Assembly (NCBI GenBank): GCA_041740995.1 | Contig: JBGSKY010000307.1 | Location: forward strand, 1-15,541 | Source: JBGSKY01 sp041740995 | GTDB taxonomy: Bacteria; Planctomycetota; Planctomycetia; Pirellulales; Pirellulaceae | Direction of reading: 5' to 3' | DNA: 15,541 bases | Shown: positions 8,128 to 15,541 of the stretch, piece after piece | Position numbering within the stretch: the stretch's first letter is position 1 | How the letters are laid out: each line of letters begins with the position of its first letter | Made by a program: the position numbers and the translations under genes | The notes under the pieces: model-generated | Told to the model about the DNA's origin: nothing | The model's database searches: none | Seen by the model: the letters and a program-made list of their open reading frames with translations, nothing else

Positions 8128-9405
8128 ATGCTTGACCGAAAAATTATTGTCGAACAGGCCGATGCTATCGCAGAAAACTGCAAGCGGCGCGGGGTCCAAG
8201 TTGATATTGAAAACTTGATCGAATTAGAAGCGGCGCGTCGTGGGAAATTGCAGCAGTCGGAAGAACTAAATCGTCAAGCGAACGAGTCTAGCAAGCTGAT
8301 TGGGCAAGCCAAATCGAACGAAGAACGAGAGCAACTTAAAGAGACCGGACGTCGGCTGCGGGCCGAGAAAGATGCTGCTCAGCACGAACACGACCGTTTA
8401 GAGCAAGAGATTTTAGCGATCCAGTCGCAGATTCCAAACTTGACACATCCCGATGCACCTGTTGGCAGCGATGACGCCGCGAATCTGGAAATTGCACGCG
8501 GGAAAACTAGCGTCATGAGCTTTGACTTCAAAGCAAAAGACCATCTGGAACTGGGCAATGCGCACGACATGATCGATTTTGAAGCGGGGGGGCGAGTGGC
8601 GGGTGCTGGATTTTATTTTCTCAAACGCGACGCGGTTTTGTTAGATCTCGCACTGCAGCAATTCGCAATTAGTTTTCTGGTTCAGCGAGGATTTGTACCA
8701 GTAACGACGCCAGACGTTGCCACGACGTCGATTTTGCACGGTATCGGGTTCAATCCACGTGGACCCGAGACTCAGATTTATAGCATCGAAAATACCGAGC
8801 TGAATCTTGTCGCAACAGCGGAAATTACGCTCGGCGGGATGTATTCCAATCAGACATTCGATGCCGAACAATTGCCGTTGAAGCTCGCGGGTTTGTCGCA
8901 TTGTTTTCGGACTGAGGCGGGTGCGGCTGGACGGGCATCCAAAGGTCTGTACCGCGTTCATCAATTCACTAAAGTCGAAATGTTCGCTTTCACACTTCCA
9001 GATCAAAGCGATGCGGTCCACGAAGAATTACGGCAGCTCGAATGCGAGATTTTCGACGCGCTTAAAATTCCATTCCGTGTCGTCGACACAGCAACTGGTG
9101 ACTTAGGTGGTCCGGCGTATCGCAAATATGATTTGGAAGCTTGGATGCCCGGTCGCGGCGAGCAAGGCGAATGGGGGGAAGTGACTAGCACGTCAAACTG
9201 TACCGACTATCAGGCGCGACGGCTAAATATTCGATATCGTAATAAGGGCGAGAAAGGAACTCACTTCGTCCACACGCTCAATGGGACCGCGATCGCGCTT
9301 TCGCGAGCAATCATTGCAGTCTTAGAAAATTACCAACAAGCAGACGGATCGATTTTGATTCCAGAGGTTCTGCAACCGATCATGGGAAAGACCAAGATCG
9401 GCTAG
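8128..9405 (+). CDS. serS: Seryl-tRNA synthetase
   Basis: This class II aminoacyl-tRNA synthetase charges tRNA(Ser) (and tRNA(Sec) where present) with serine in the cytoplasm as a homodimer. The 425-residue length is typical. The N-terminus M-L-D-R-K-I is standard. Residues about 28-105 are rich in Glu, Arg, Gln and Lys and form the long antiparallel coiled coil that grips the tRNA variable arm. Class II motif 2 is clear: C-F-R-T-E-A-G-A-A-G-R from Cys259, then V-H-Q-F-T-K-V-E. Motif 3 is N-G-T-A-I-A-L-S-R-A-I from Asn385 with the invariant Arg393, followed by L-E-N-Y-Q. The more usual form is N-G-S-G-L-A-V-G-R, so the motif varies but keeps the arginine. There is no Shine-Dalgarno site before the ATG. 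The gene converges on the DUF1080 gene, with 70 bases between the two stop codons. Confidence 0.98.
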   Translation: MLDRKIIVEQADAIAENCKRRGVQVDIENLIELEAARRGKLQQSEELNRQANESSKLIGQAKSNEEREQLKETGRRLRAEKDAAQHEHDRLEQEILAIQSQIPNLTHPDAPVGSDDAANLEIARGKTSVMSFDFKAKDHLELGNAHDMIDFEAGGRVAGAGFYFLKRDAVLLDLALQQFAISFLVQRGFVPVTTPDVATTSILHGIGFNPRGPETQIYSIENTELNLVATAEITLGGMYSNQTFDAEQLPLKLAGLSHCFRTEAGAAGRASKGLYRVHQFTKVEMFAFTLPDQSDAVHEELRQLECEIFDALKIPFRVVDTATGDLGGPAYRKYDLEAWMPGRGEQGEWGEVTSTSNCTDYQARRLNIRYRNKGEKGTHFVHTLNGTAIALSRAIIAVLENYQQADGSILIPEVLQPIMGKTKIG

Positions 9406-9475
9406 CGATTGGCGTCGCTAAACTCGCAAGCAATGTCGACTTGACTCGTGAAAAGTTTCGCTGACTTCTCACCGC

Positions 9476-10804
9476 TCAAAGTTGACCATTTGGTTCGATC
9501 GGGCTGAGCAGCAAGCTGTCAAATTGGACTTTGCTGCCAGGATCATGTCCTTGCAACTGCAGCGTTCCGGCTTCTTTTCGGTAACCTTCACGAGGATTTT
9601 CGGCTTCGGGACGATCGTCGGTCCAATTGACGACTGCGATTCCTTGGACCCAAGTTGTCATGTGGCGACCATCGGCTTGAACGGTGACGAAGGTTGGTTC
9701 GAAATCGTCACTTAGAACTGCTCGTGCTTTCGTGCGTCGAAAAATCGCGCCGGTACCATAATCGGCTGGATCGCGACGATCGTTTTTATAGACGTTTTGA
9801 ACTTGGCACTCATATCCGTCCATTGGACTACCAGGAATACAGCGAAAAAATAAACCTGAGTTTGTGCCCGCAGTCAGCGTCTTGACGTGAAACTGAATGA
9901 TTGAATCATCAATTTGCTGAAGCAGTTCAAGGTCCGCACGACCTCCCTCCAAAATCACGCCGCCTTCGGTAGTCTTCTCCGACTTCAGAAGCTCTGGATT
10001 CGAATTCAGCCAATCATCGAGATCCTCTGCGGGCAAGATATCGTATCCAATCGGTCGCAATCGAATGTTACGAAACGAAATACTCCCGGTGCGAAATTGG
10101 AGCAGTATTTGACCTGACCTCAGTCCATTGGGCGAAAGATAATCAGAAGCTTCGTGGCCATCGACCCAAGTCTGGACATGGTCCCGATCGACTAATGCGT
10201 GCAGCATGTGCCATTTATCATGGTCCAGTTCGCCAATCGTCTCCGGTTCGACGCGTACCCGCTCGACCAGCGAACCGGTTGGGAATGGATTGTCCGTAGG
10301 TGCGATGTTGACTTCAAAACAGTCTTTGGCCGGTGAGGTTGGCACGGCTGGAGAGCGTAGAAATAGCCCGCTATTGGTCTCGGCTGGGCACTTGAATTCG
10401 AGTCGAATTTCATAGTCGCCAAATCGACCGGAGGTTGCCAAGAAGCCTTTCTCGCCAGCATCGACAACAATGGTCTCGTTTTCGACTCGCCAATTTGCAT
10501 CGCTGGTTTTTTCCCAACCAAACAGCGATTGCCCATCGAAAAGTCGAATCCACCCAACTTTTAAATCCTCTATCGGCAAGCGAGCATCCAATAATGCATC
10601 GACGTCGAGTGAGTTATCGATCTCAGTTTTTTCTTGGCGACTTGCTTGAACTTCGCCCGTTGTCGGTGTTTTCGCTTGTGAACTTTTCGTCGAGTTTGTT
10701 TGATCGTTTGAGTTCGAATTGCAACCGGCGACAACGAGAGTTACGACAGCGATCGAACTGTAGTAACCGGCGATTGAAATTGCGTTTCTTCGATTTCGAG
10801 CCAT
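9476..10804 (-). CDS. Lipoprotein with two tandem DUF1080 (3-keto-disaccharide hydrolase-like) domains
   Basis: This is an exported lipoprotein of 442 residues. I chose the ATG at 10804 over the upstream GTG at 10900 because it starts a clean signal peptide: M-A-R-N-R-R, a hydrophobic core, then lipobox V-A-G-C with Cys28. A Ser/Thr/Asn/Gln-rich linker follows. Domain 1 (about 85-252) opens with G-W-I-R-L-F-D-G-Q-S-L-F-G-W and contains T-N-S-G-L-F-L-R. Domain 2 (about 265-436) contains T-N-S-G-L-F-F-R and G-Y-E-C-Q-V-Q-N. Both are the jelly-roll DUF1080 fold (PF06439), which is very abundant in planctomycetes. Some members hydrolyse 3-keto-glycosides, and others probably only bind carbohydrate. 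A role in polysaccharide breakdown at the cell surface is inferred. Its 5' end overlaps the preceding gene by 64 bases in another frame. Confidence 0.9.
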   Translation of the reverse strand: MARNRRNAISIAGYYSSIAVVTLVVAGCNSNSNDQTNSTKSSQAKTPTTGEVQASRQEKTEIDNSLDVDALLDARLPIEDLKVGWIRLFDGQSLFGWEKTSDANWRVENETIVVDAGEKGFLATSGRFGDYEIRLEFKCPAETNSGLFLRSPAVPTSPAKDCFEVNIAPTDNPFPTGSLVERVRVEPETIGELDHDKWHMLHALVDRDHVQTWVDGHEASDYLSPNGLRSGQILLQFRTGSISFRNIRLRPIGYDILPAEDLDDWLNSNPELLKSEKTTEGGVILEGGRADLELLQQIDDSIIQFHVKTLTAGTNSGLFFRCIPGSPMDGYECQVQNVYKNDRRDPADYGTGAIFRRTKARAVLSDDFEPTFVTVQADGRHMTTWVQGIAVVNWTDDRPEAENPREGYRKEAGTLQLQGHDPGSKVQFDSLLLSPIEPNGQL

Positions 10805-11169
10805 GCGTCTTGCAAAACCAAATGTAGCTGGTCCAGGTTCATTCGCTTCGGTTCGGAGTTTGCTCCAAGCGACAAAAACTGGTCGGTGTTTCCGGACCAT
10901 CGGAGAGAAAGATGATTTCTAAGAGATAGTATAGTGGATACGTCGAATTTAAGGACCTCGCCAGAAGGCTCGAGGTCGTTAAAGACTAGCTTATTAAACA
11001 CTAAGCGGTCGGGCCATTTTGGCAAAGCCGCACAGAAAGTCACCTGCGATCGTTCTGGCTGTTGGTTCGAAGGCCAATTAAATTTTCGTTCCAAGGCAAG
11101 TTCAACATTTTCGCTCGGCAAATGAAGCAGATGAATTTGCCAGGGGCCACGAAGGTTGATTCGATGCAT
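10741..11169 (-). CDS. Small beta-sandwich-like protein, possible sugar-binding fold
   Basis: The product has 142 residues from the ATG at 11169, which starts M-H-R-I-N-L-R-G-P-W. The same frame stays open upstream to a TTG at 11259, giving 172 residues and starting just after the preceding gene's stop. I prefer the ATG because the sequence from there looks like a compact domain start, but there is no Shine-Dalgarno site at either. Residues about 50-97 carry L-V-F-N-K-L-V-F-N and K-F-D-V-S-T-I-L-x-x-R-N-H-L-S-L-R-W. This resembles the L-N-G...F-D-V-T...L-x-x-x-N-x-L motif of the galactose-binding-like sandwich in GH2-type glycosidases. No catalytic part and no signal peptide are visible, so it is probably cytoplasmic. 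The last 21 residues are encoded inside the start of the DUF1080 gene. The function is unknown. Confidence 0.65.
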   Translation of the reverse strand: MHRINLRGPWQIHLLHLPSENVELALERKFNWPSNQQPERSQVTFCAALPKWPDRLVFNKLVFNDLEPSGEVLKFDVSTILSLRNHLSLRWSGNTDQFLSLGANSEPKRMNLDQLHLVLQDAWLEIEETQFQSPVTTVRSLS

Positions 11170-11264
11170 TTTGTCAGAAGCGATGTGGCCGAGCGCTAAT
11201 TTGTGCCGAGCCTCCCAAAGAGACTCGGCTAATCGTAAAGCGGCATTCTTCGAGAACAACTCGT

Positions 11265-13445
11265 TTAAAGTCGCAATTCATTGCTGACAGCGATTTGTTG
11301 AATATTACCAGCCGTTTTATCTTCAACGCGGATCAAAACTTGAACCGCCTTCATTGGTGACGTAACGGGTGGGCTAGTTTCAAGTTCCGATTGGTCATCG
11401 ATGCCACCATTCAATACGTTGGGAGTGACCGATCGATCAAAATCATCGATGCCGTTGGTTCCCAGATCCGAGTTCGCTTGATAGACCGGCGGAGGACCGC
11501 TTTTCAGATACGCGCTTTGTCCGTTAATCCAAATCGTGCCAACAAAGCCACCGTTATCAGCGGATATTGAAGTTTGATAGTAACCGTCTGATTCGAAGCG
11601 ATCGGTGAATGTATCAAATCCAGGTTGATACACTGCCAAACGATTATTGCTGGTCGCCAGCAACGCGCGGCCAGATTTGTACATCGAATTGCTGACTGGA
11701 AATTGTCCTGCCGCAGGTGTATAAGGCGAAGTCCCCGAGAAGGGGGAATGCAATTGCGGGATCAACCATTTCGGACTCGCGGGTGCAGCCCAAGTATACT
11801 TTAGGGGCGAGGTTGGAATCCAAACGTTGTTTTCGTAAGTCGCATTGACGAATGCTTTATTGGCCCAACCGATATCTACGAACGCGCCGCGGCGGGCCAC
11901 GAAAGCTTCGGCCGGTACCGCTGCAGTTGTGTTGCTGAGAATTTCGATCGATTCTGCAAACCCTGGGTCAATCGGATTGACGATCGCATCATCCGTTCCA
12001 CCAGCACCCATATTCGTGACGTCATAGAGATTGGTACCACCGGCTCCCCAGCCACCGTCTGCGCCGGGATGGAAAAGTTGTGGTGCGTTTTCGTCGAATG
12101 CTCTCAGATCAAAACCGATGCAGTTGTTGGCAAGCACTTCGCTGAATGCAACCTGGAAAATTGGAGTCGGAGTGCCAGTGGTCTGGAACGAGTCAACGCG
12201 TTTCTGTCGCATGAAGTGCGGCAGCAAAAATCCGGCTTCGAAGTTGGTCGCACCGCTCACTGAGCCAGTAAATCTTGTGCCTGGAAACGCCCCATCGGCC
12301 ACCAAAGCGACTTGTTGCATCGGAATTGGATTGGTCAGCGACCAAAGCGGCATGGTCGTATTTCCCGTCCCGATCACTGGCAAGACTGTATGTCCGAAAC
12401 GATTGCGTGGGTCTTCCAAATCGCTTAACGAGTTCGCGGCAATCGGATCCACGGTGGTCATATCGCCGTCAGGCACACGTCGCACAGAAAGATCGCAACG
12501 TTGATAGGCATTTCGCAGTCCAAACCGATAAGCGTCAACGTTCGGAGATGTCGGTGCACCCAAAGCATCGGCTAACATTTGTGGATTTGGGAAAGTTGCC
12601 GTGCTTGGCAGACTGCTAGAGAATTCGTGGTAAAGCTGTGGCTCAACGGTAATCGCGCCACCTTGGATTTGCGTTCCTACTGGCAGGTTTAGCGTTGGCA
12701 GAACTAGTAAAACGCGGCGACAAAGCATCATTCCGTCGGGCACGCCGGGGTACGCGTCGTTGTCGATGATATTGGGATTGTTCCCGGTCATCGGGAATGT
12801 AACAACGCCAGTGGTGAGGTCCGTAAAGAGCGTTGGATCTGCACTCCATGGCATCATGAAGTAAATGATTTCTGCCGTATCCGATGCAACTGTGACACTG
12901 CGGGCCCACTCGTCAGCCGTAAATGTTCGGCTACTGGTTGGGTTAGCCAGTAGTTCTAGCTGTCCGGCAACTAACGGATAGGGAACTTCGCCGTAAAACC
13001 ACTGCCCCTTTTTGGCTCGGGCGGTGAACGAAACGATGTCATCAAAATCACCAAAACGGCTCGATCGAATCTTTTCTTCGACGGTTGGCAAGGACGCATC
13101 ATAGCTGACCATCGCGGCGGTCGAATCGCTCACTGGGCCTTCGTAGTATTCAAAGTAGCCCGTACGCGAAGTGCCAGCCATTGGATTGGCACCCGCGGTC
13201 ATGTTTTGCATGTCTTCGCGAATCAGCAAAGAAACGCCTCGCAATTGATCGCTAAGTGTCAGTCTGGCGCGACCATCAGAAATGTTCTCGCTCATCAACG
13301 CAAAACCCTTGGAGAGGGCTAGCATCATGATCAATGTGATTGCAACTGCGATCAATGCTTCAATCAGACTGAACCCCAACCGACTTCGATTGCGTCGAAC
13401 CGCTTTAGCGGATGCGAATCGGCGTGATGGACTTTTTAGCGACAT
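11265..13445 (-). CDS. Large pseudopilin-type protein with prepilin cleavage/methylation N-terminus
   Basis: The product has 726 residues. After a basic leader of 24 residues comes the prepilin peptidase site G24 / F25-S-L-I-E29, with Glu at position +5 of the mature chain, then a hydrophobic helix to about residue 50. This is the PulJ/GspJ/PilW kind of N-terminus, processed by a prepilin peptidase and assembled into a type IV pilus or type II secretion pseudopilus. The rest, about 670 residues, is a low-cysteine, Gly/Thr/Asn/Pro-rich beta-type ectodomain, far longer than ordinary minor pseudopilins (about 200). The C-terminus V-Q-V-L-I-R-V-E-D-K matches the strand that often closes such planctomycete proteins. 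No other pilus gene is in the window. The ATG at 13445 is used with no clear Shine-Dalgarno site. It is probably the first gene of a three-gene operon. Confidence 0.88.
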   Translation of the reverse strand: MSLKSPSRRFASAKAVRRNRSRLGFSLIEALIAVAITLIMMLALSKGFALMSENISDGRARLTLSDQLRGVSLLIREDMQNMTAGANPMAGTSRTGYFEYYEGPVSDSTAAMVSYDASLPTVEEKIRSSRFGDFDDIVSFTARAKKGQWFYGEVPYPLVAGQLELLANPTSSRTFTADEWARSVTVASDTAEIIYFMMPWSADPTLFTDLTTGVVTFPMTGNNPNIIDNDAYPGVPDGMMLCRRVLLVLPTLNLPVGTQIQGGAITVEPQLYHEFSSSLPSTATFPNPQMLADALGAPTSPNVDAYRFGLRNAYQRCDLSVRRVPDGDMTTVDPIAANSLSDLEDPRNRFGHTVLPVIGTGNTTMPLWSLTNPIPMQQVALVADGAFPGTRFTGSVSGATNFEAGFLLPHFMRQKRVDSFQTTGTPTPIFQVAFSEVLANNCIGFDLRAFDENAPQLFHPGADGGWGAGGTNLYDVTNMGAGGTDDAIVNPIDPGFAESIEILSNTTAAVPAEAFVARRGAFVDIGWANKAFVNATYENNVWIPTSPLKYTWAAPASPKWLIPQLHSPFSGTSPYTPAAGQFPVSNSMYKSGRALLATSNNRLAVYQPGFDTFTDRFESDGYYQTSISADNGGFVGTIWINGQSAYLKSGPPPVYQANSDLGTNGIDDFDRSVTPNVLNGGIDDQSELETSPPVTSPMKAVQVLIRVEDKTAGNIQQIAVSNELRL

Positions 13446-13510
13446 ATCGGCATATCCCAGAAATCAAAAGCGATGAGAAGCAACGAGGCTTGCTGACGGT
13501 TGATCCATGC

Positions 13511-13546
13511 AAAAACCCCTCAAGACCATTTTAAGCAAACCTTGAG
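13511..13546 (-). terminator. Possible weak intrinsic terminator upstream of the pseudopilin gene
   Basis: Read on the minus strand, CTCAAG pairs with CTTGAG across a 16-base loop and is followed by GGGG and five T's. The stem is short and the loop long, so this is a weak candidate for ending transcripts from the epimerase gene before the pseudopilin operon. The T run on the minus strand is the main support. Confidence 0.3.
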
Positions 13547-13667
13547 CCCCTTGCCACCAAAGCGATTCAATTCGGTATACATTCGCAAAACCAGCAGATT
13601 TCTTGTCGGAATGTCAGTCATAGCCGTTCTCGCAACGATAAAACTACAGGAAATCTGACGCGCCTTC

Positions 13668-13688
13668 GATGCGAAGTGATTTCGCATC
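13668..13688. other. Perfect 8-bp hairpin after the epimerase gene
   Basis: GATGCGAA, loop GTGAT, TTCGCATC. On the minus strand it lies 26 bases past the epimerase stop, but its T run (13689-13693 on the complement) comes before the stem and not after it. It is therefore not a standard intrinsic terminator for that gene. It may still act as an mRNA 3' barrier. Confidence 0.35.
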
Positions 13689-13714
13689 AAAAATCCTGTC
13701 TCATTCTGAGTCAG

Positions 13715-14704
13715 CTAGTCGCTATCTTTTTCAGCTTTCATGTGTCGCCAAACGTCTTCAACAATTTGTTTTAGATCGAGTTGCGGTTCGTAGTTAATGG
13801 TTTCCTTCAGCCGCGATAGGTCGGGCACTCGTCGCCGAATATCTTCGAAATCCGCGTCATAGGCTTCGGTGTAGCTTTGGTGTTGGACCGAAGCGGACGG
13901 ATTAACGACGTCGCGGACCATTTCCGCCAAACGTAAAATGGTGACCGGCTGATTGGAACCGATGTTGTACACTCGTCCATAAGATTCAGGACGATCCATC
14001 AGATTGGTAACGGCGGATACCACATCTGCGACATGCGCAAAACAACGTTGCTGCTGGCCGTCATCATGTACGATAAGTGGTTTTCCTTGCAGTGCGGCGG
14101 CCACGAAACGAGGCAACACCATGCCGTAAGCGCCCGTTTGTCGTGGGCCAACCACATTGAAAAAGCGACCGATGACGATTGGCAGGCGATGCTCGCGCAC
14201 ACACGCTAAGGCAAGAAATTCGTCAATTGCTTTACTCGCTCCGTAGCTCCATCGCGGTTTGGTGGTCGCACCGAACACCAGGTCGTCCTGCTCGTTCCAA
14301 ACCGGCTTCGGATTTTTGCCGTAGACCTCGCTGGTGCTGGCAAGAAAGAGTGGCACATCTCGCCCGAATTGCTTTTCTTCTTGAAGCGCCTCCAACAACA
14401 ATTGCGTCGGATAAATATTGCGTTGGATCGTTTCTGTGGGTCGAGCAGCGATTAACGCGACGCCGACGGCGGCGGCTAAATGGTAGACCTGTTCGCAGCG
14501 TCGGCATTGGGTACGGACAAGTTTCGGATCGGCTAAATCGCTATTGATGATCTCCAACTTGGGGTGATTGAGAACATGCTTCAAGTTCTTAGCGCGTCCT
14601 GTGCTCAGGTCATCAACTACGGTAACCGCGTGACCGTTGGCGAGCAGTTTTTCGGTGAGGTGAGAACCTATGAAGCCCGAACCGCCTGTAACTAATATTC
14701 GCAT
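13715..14704 (-). CDS. NAD-dependent nucleotide-sugar epimerase/dehydratase
   Basis: This is an extended short-chain dehydrogenase of 329 residues, acting on a nucleotide sugar (UDP- or GDP-linked) in the cytoplasm for surface polysaccharide synthesis. The Rossmann motif T-G-G-S-G-F-I-G has Gly7, Gly10 and Gly13, and Asp31-Asp32 closes the second strand, favouring NAD. The catalytic set is Thr124 (in A-S-T-S-E-V-Y-G), Tyr154 and Lys158 (Y-G-A-S-K). Other family marks are Y-H-L-A-A-A-V-G-V, G-P-R-Q-T-G-A-Y-G-M-V-L-P-R-F, R-C-F-A-H-V-A-D-V and the C-terminal R-R-V-P-D-L-S. It is closest in style to the UDP-glucose 4-epimerase / UDP-glucuronate decarboxylase group. The exact reaction cannot be fixed from sequence alone. 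It is divergent from the TPR gene and 269 bases from the pseudopilin gene, so it is probably monocistronic. Confidence 0.95.
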   Translation of the reverse strand: MRILVTGGSGFIGSHLTEKLLANGHAVTVVDDLSTGRAKNLKHVLNHPKLEIINSDLADPKLVRTQCRRCEQVYHLAAAVGVALIAARPTETIQRNIYPTQLLLEALQEEKQFGRDVPLFLASTSEVYGKNPKPVWNEQDDLVFGATTKPRWSYGASKAIDEFLALACVREHRLPIVIGRFFNVVGPRQTGAYGMVLPRFVAAALQGKPLIVHDDGQQQRCFAHVADVVSAVTNLMDRPESYGRVYNIGSNQPVTILRLAEMVRDVVNPSASVQHQSYTEAYDADFEDIRRRVPDLSRLKETINYEPQLDLKQIVEDVWRHMKAEKDSD

Positions 14705-15038
14705 TTGCTATCCATTCGACCAAACCAACTCAATTTCAAAGCATGTCCACTTTAGCTAAAAATTTGAATTTCAGACAGTAAAGCAGCTTTAGTTTCGATT
14801 GTTCGGAGCGAGTAATTCGGTCACAATATTCCGATAGTGCCGGTTGACGCATCGCAGTCCGATCGTGGCGGCTGCGCTAAGCGGCACTCACCGTGCCTCG
14901 GCATTCTCGTCCGCATCTGTTTTGATCGGCGCGCCTAAAATGTCGATCTCATAGAAACGGACCAAGGTCTGACAGCGCGATGACTTATCGTCGGTAGCCT
15001 TACACAATACAGTCGCACTTTTCGAGTGTTTTCAACGC
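14705..15038. promoter_or_regulatory. Divergent promoter region between the epimerase and TPR genes
   Basis: This 334-base gap must carry the start signals for both divergent genes. No gene is seen in it. Two short palindromes stand out near the epimerase side: TTTAGCTAAA at 14751-14760 (perfect) and TAAAGCAGCTTTA at 14779-14791 (dyad around a single base, extendable with one mismatch). They could be operator-like sites about 20 bases apart, but short AT-rich palindromes arise by chance. I could not find a convincing -35/-10 pair on either strand. Confidence 0.4.
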
Positions 15039-15541
15039 ATGGCTTTTTCACAAAAACTGTCTTTGGGACACGATTTTCAATTGGAACGACGTTTTATGCT
15101 TACGCACCGACCTCAGGCTGATAGCTTTGTCATTCAATCGAGCCGACGATATCGGGCACAACGACTGGCGAGAAAACTGCTCCAATTGAGCTTGGTCGCC
15201 GGCGCGTTTGGGCTGCTCGTCGGTACACCGAACATCGCGACGGCCCAGCGACCGCTGCAACGCAGCCAGCCTGCGGGCAATCCAAATGCGACGCGGCCGC
15301 CCCAGCGAGTCGATCAAAACGCCAACGCGGCCCGCGAGACGGTGAACTTGTATACCGATGCGGCGAACTTTCAGAATGCTGGTGCCTATCCGTTAGCAAT
15401 CGACGCCTGGAAAAAATTCCTGACACAGTTTCCGCGCGATCCATTGGCGTCGAAGGTTCAGCACTACCTCGGCGTTTGCTATTTGCAGATTGAAAAGCCA
15501 AACTACGACGCGGCAATCAAAGCTTTCAAGGCCGCGCTGGC
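15039..15541 (+). CDS. Exported TPR protein, 5' part only
   Basis: The frame is open from the ATG at 15039 through the right edge, giving 167 codons of a longer gene. A second ATG at 15096 is equally possible, and neither has a clear Shine-Dalgarno site. A late signal peptide is visible: R-R-Y-R-A-Q-R-L-A-R-K, a hydrophobic core L-L-Q-L-S-L-V-A-G-A-F, then a signal peptidase I site at A-T-A before Q. A Gln/Pro/Asn/Ala/Arg-rich linker follows. From about residue 103 come tetratricopeptide-like helices (A-Y-P-L-A-I-D-A-W-K-K-F-L-x-x-F-P, then H-Y-L-G-V-C-Y and Y-D-A-A-I-K-A-F). This is the style of periplasmic TPR proteins such as YbgF/BamD-like scaffolds or large planctomycete TPR proteins. 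The long N-terminal extension before the signal core is unusual and favours the start at 15096. The role is unknown. Confidence 0.75.
   Translation, partial: MAFSQKLSLGHDFQLERRFMLTHRPQADSFVIQSSRRYRAQRLARKLLQLSLVAGAFGLLVGTPNIATAQRPLQRSQPAGNPNATRPPQRVDQNANAARETVNLYTDAANFQNAGAYPLAIDAWKKFLTQFPRDPLASKVQHYLGVCYLQIEKPNYDAAIKAFKAAL

Noticed and set aside
9403..9420. Six-pair hairpin TAGCGA / TCGCTA at the serS stop codon, considered as a terminator
   Set aside because: The stem is short and A/T-flanked, and no T run follows on either strand.
10805..10900. N-terminal extension of the DUF1080 protein to the GTG at 10900
   Set aside because: It would bury the lipoprotein signal peptide behind 32 extra residues and lengthen the overlap to 160 bases.
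12031..12504. 157-codon + frame antisense to the pseudopilin gene
   Set aside because: It is a mirror of the opposite strand's codon pattern. The minus-strand gene has a full prepilin signal and a long continuous frame.
15130..15516. 128-codon minus-strand frame at the right edge
   Set aside because: The + strand frame here encodes a signal peptide and TPR helices. The minus frame is Arg/Ser-rich noise.

Overview
The window reads like a chromosome segment of a planctomycete, most likely from the Pirellulales. The reasons are a lipoprotein with two DUF1080 domains, a very large pseudopilin-type protein, a lipoprotein ending in a transglutaminase-like domain, genes that mostly lack Shine-Dalgarno sites, and a base composition that looks close to 50% G+C by eye. 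This placement rests on protein character and not on any marker search.

Left part (1-5340, + strand). After about 400 bases with no convincing gene comes a lipoprotein with a C-terminal transglutaminase-like Cys-His-Asp domain. Next is the tight pair gatA-gatB, two of the three subunits of the tRNA-dependent amidotransferase that makes Gln-tRNA(Gln) and/or Asn-tRNA(Asn). gatC is not in the window. The whole gatB-to-next-gene gap is filled by a 29-bp-stem inverted repeat whose core is a GGGGTCTGACCCT / AGGGTCAGACCCC palindrome.

Middle part (5425-9405, + strand). A 61-residue protein with two membrane segments is followed by a 695-residue polytopic membrane protein resembling a GT-C-type glycosyltransferase with a C-terminal beta-sandwich-like domain. 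Then comes serS (seryl-tRNA synthetase). serS converges on the minus-strand block.

Right part (9476-14704, - strand). In transcription order this holds an NAD-dependent nucleotide-sugar epimerase/dehydratase, a 726-residue protein with a prepilin-type N-terminus, a small beta-sandwich-like protein, and a lipoprotein with two DUF1080 (3-keto-disaccharide-hydrolase-like) domains. The last two genes overlap by 64 bases in different frames. The last three form a probable operon on the basis of spacing.

Right edge (15039-15541, + strand). The first 167 codons of an exported TPR protein start divergently from the epimerase and run out of the window.

The translation genes (gatA, gatB, serS) and the envelope or export genes (two lipoproteins, pseudopilin, GT-C-like protein, epimerase, TPR protein) do not form one obvious pathway. 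I found no CRISPR array, transposase, tRNA, rRNA or recognisable defence module. The most unusual items are the inverted repeat after gatB and the pseudopilin / beta-sandwich / DUF1080 gene set with its overlap.
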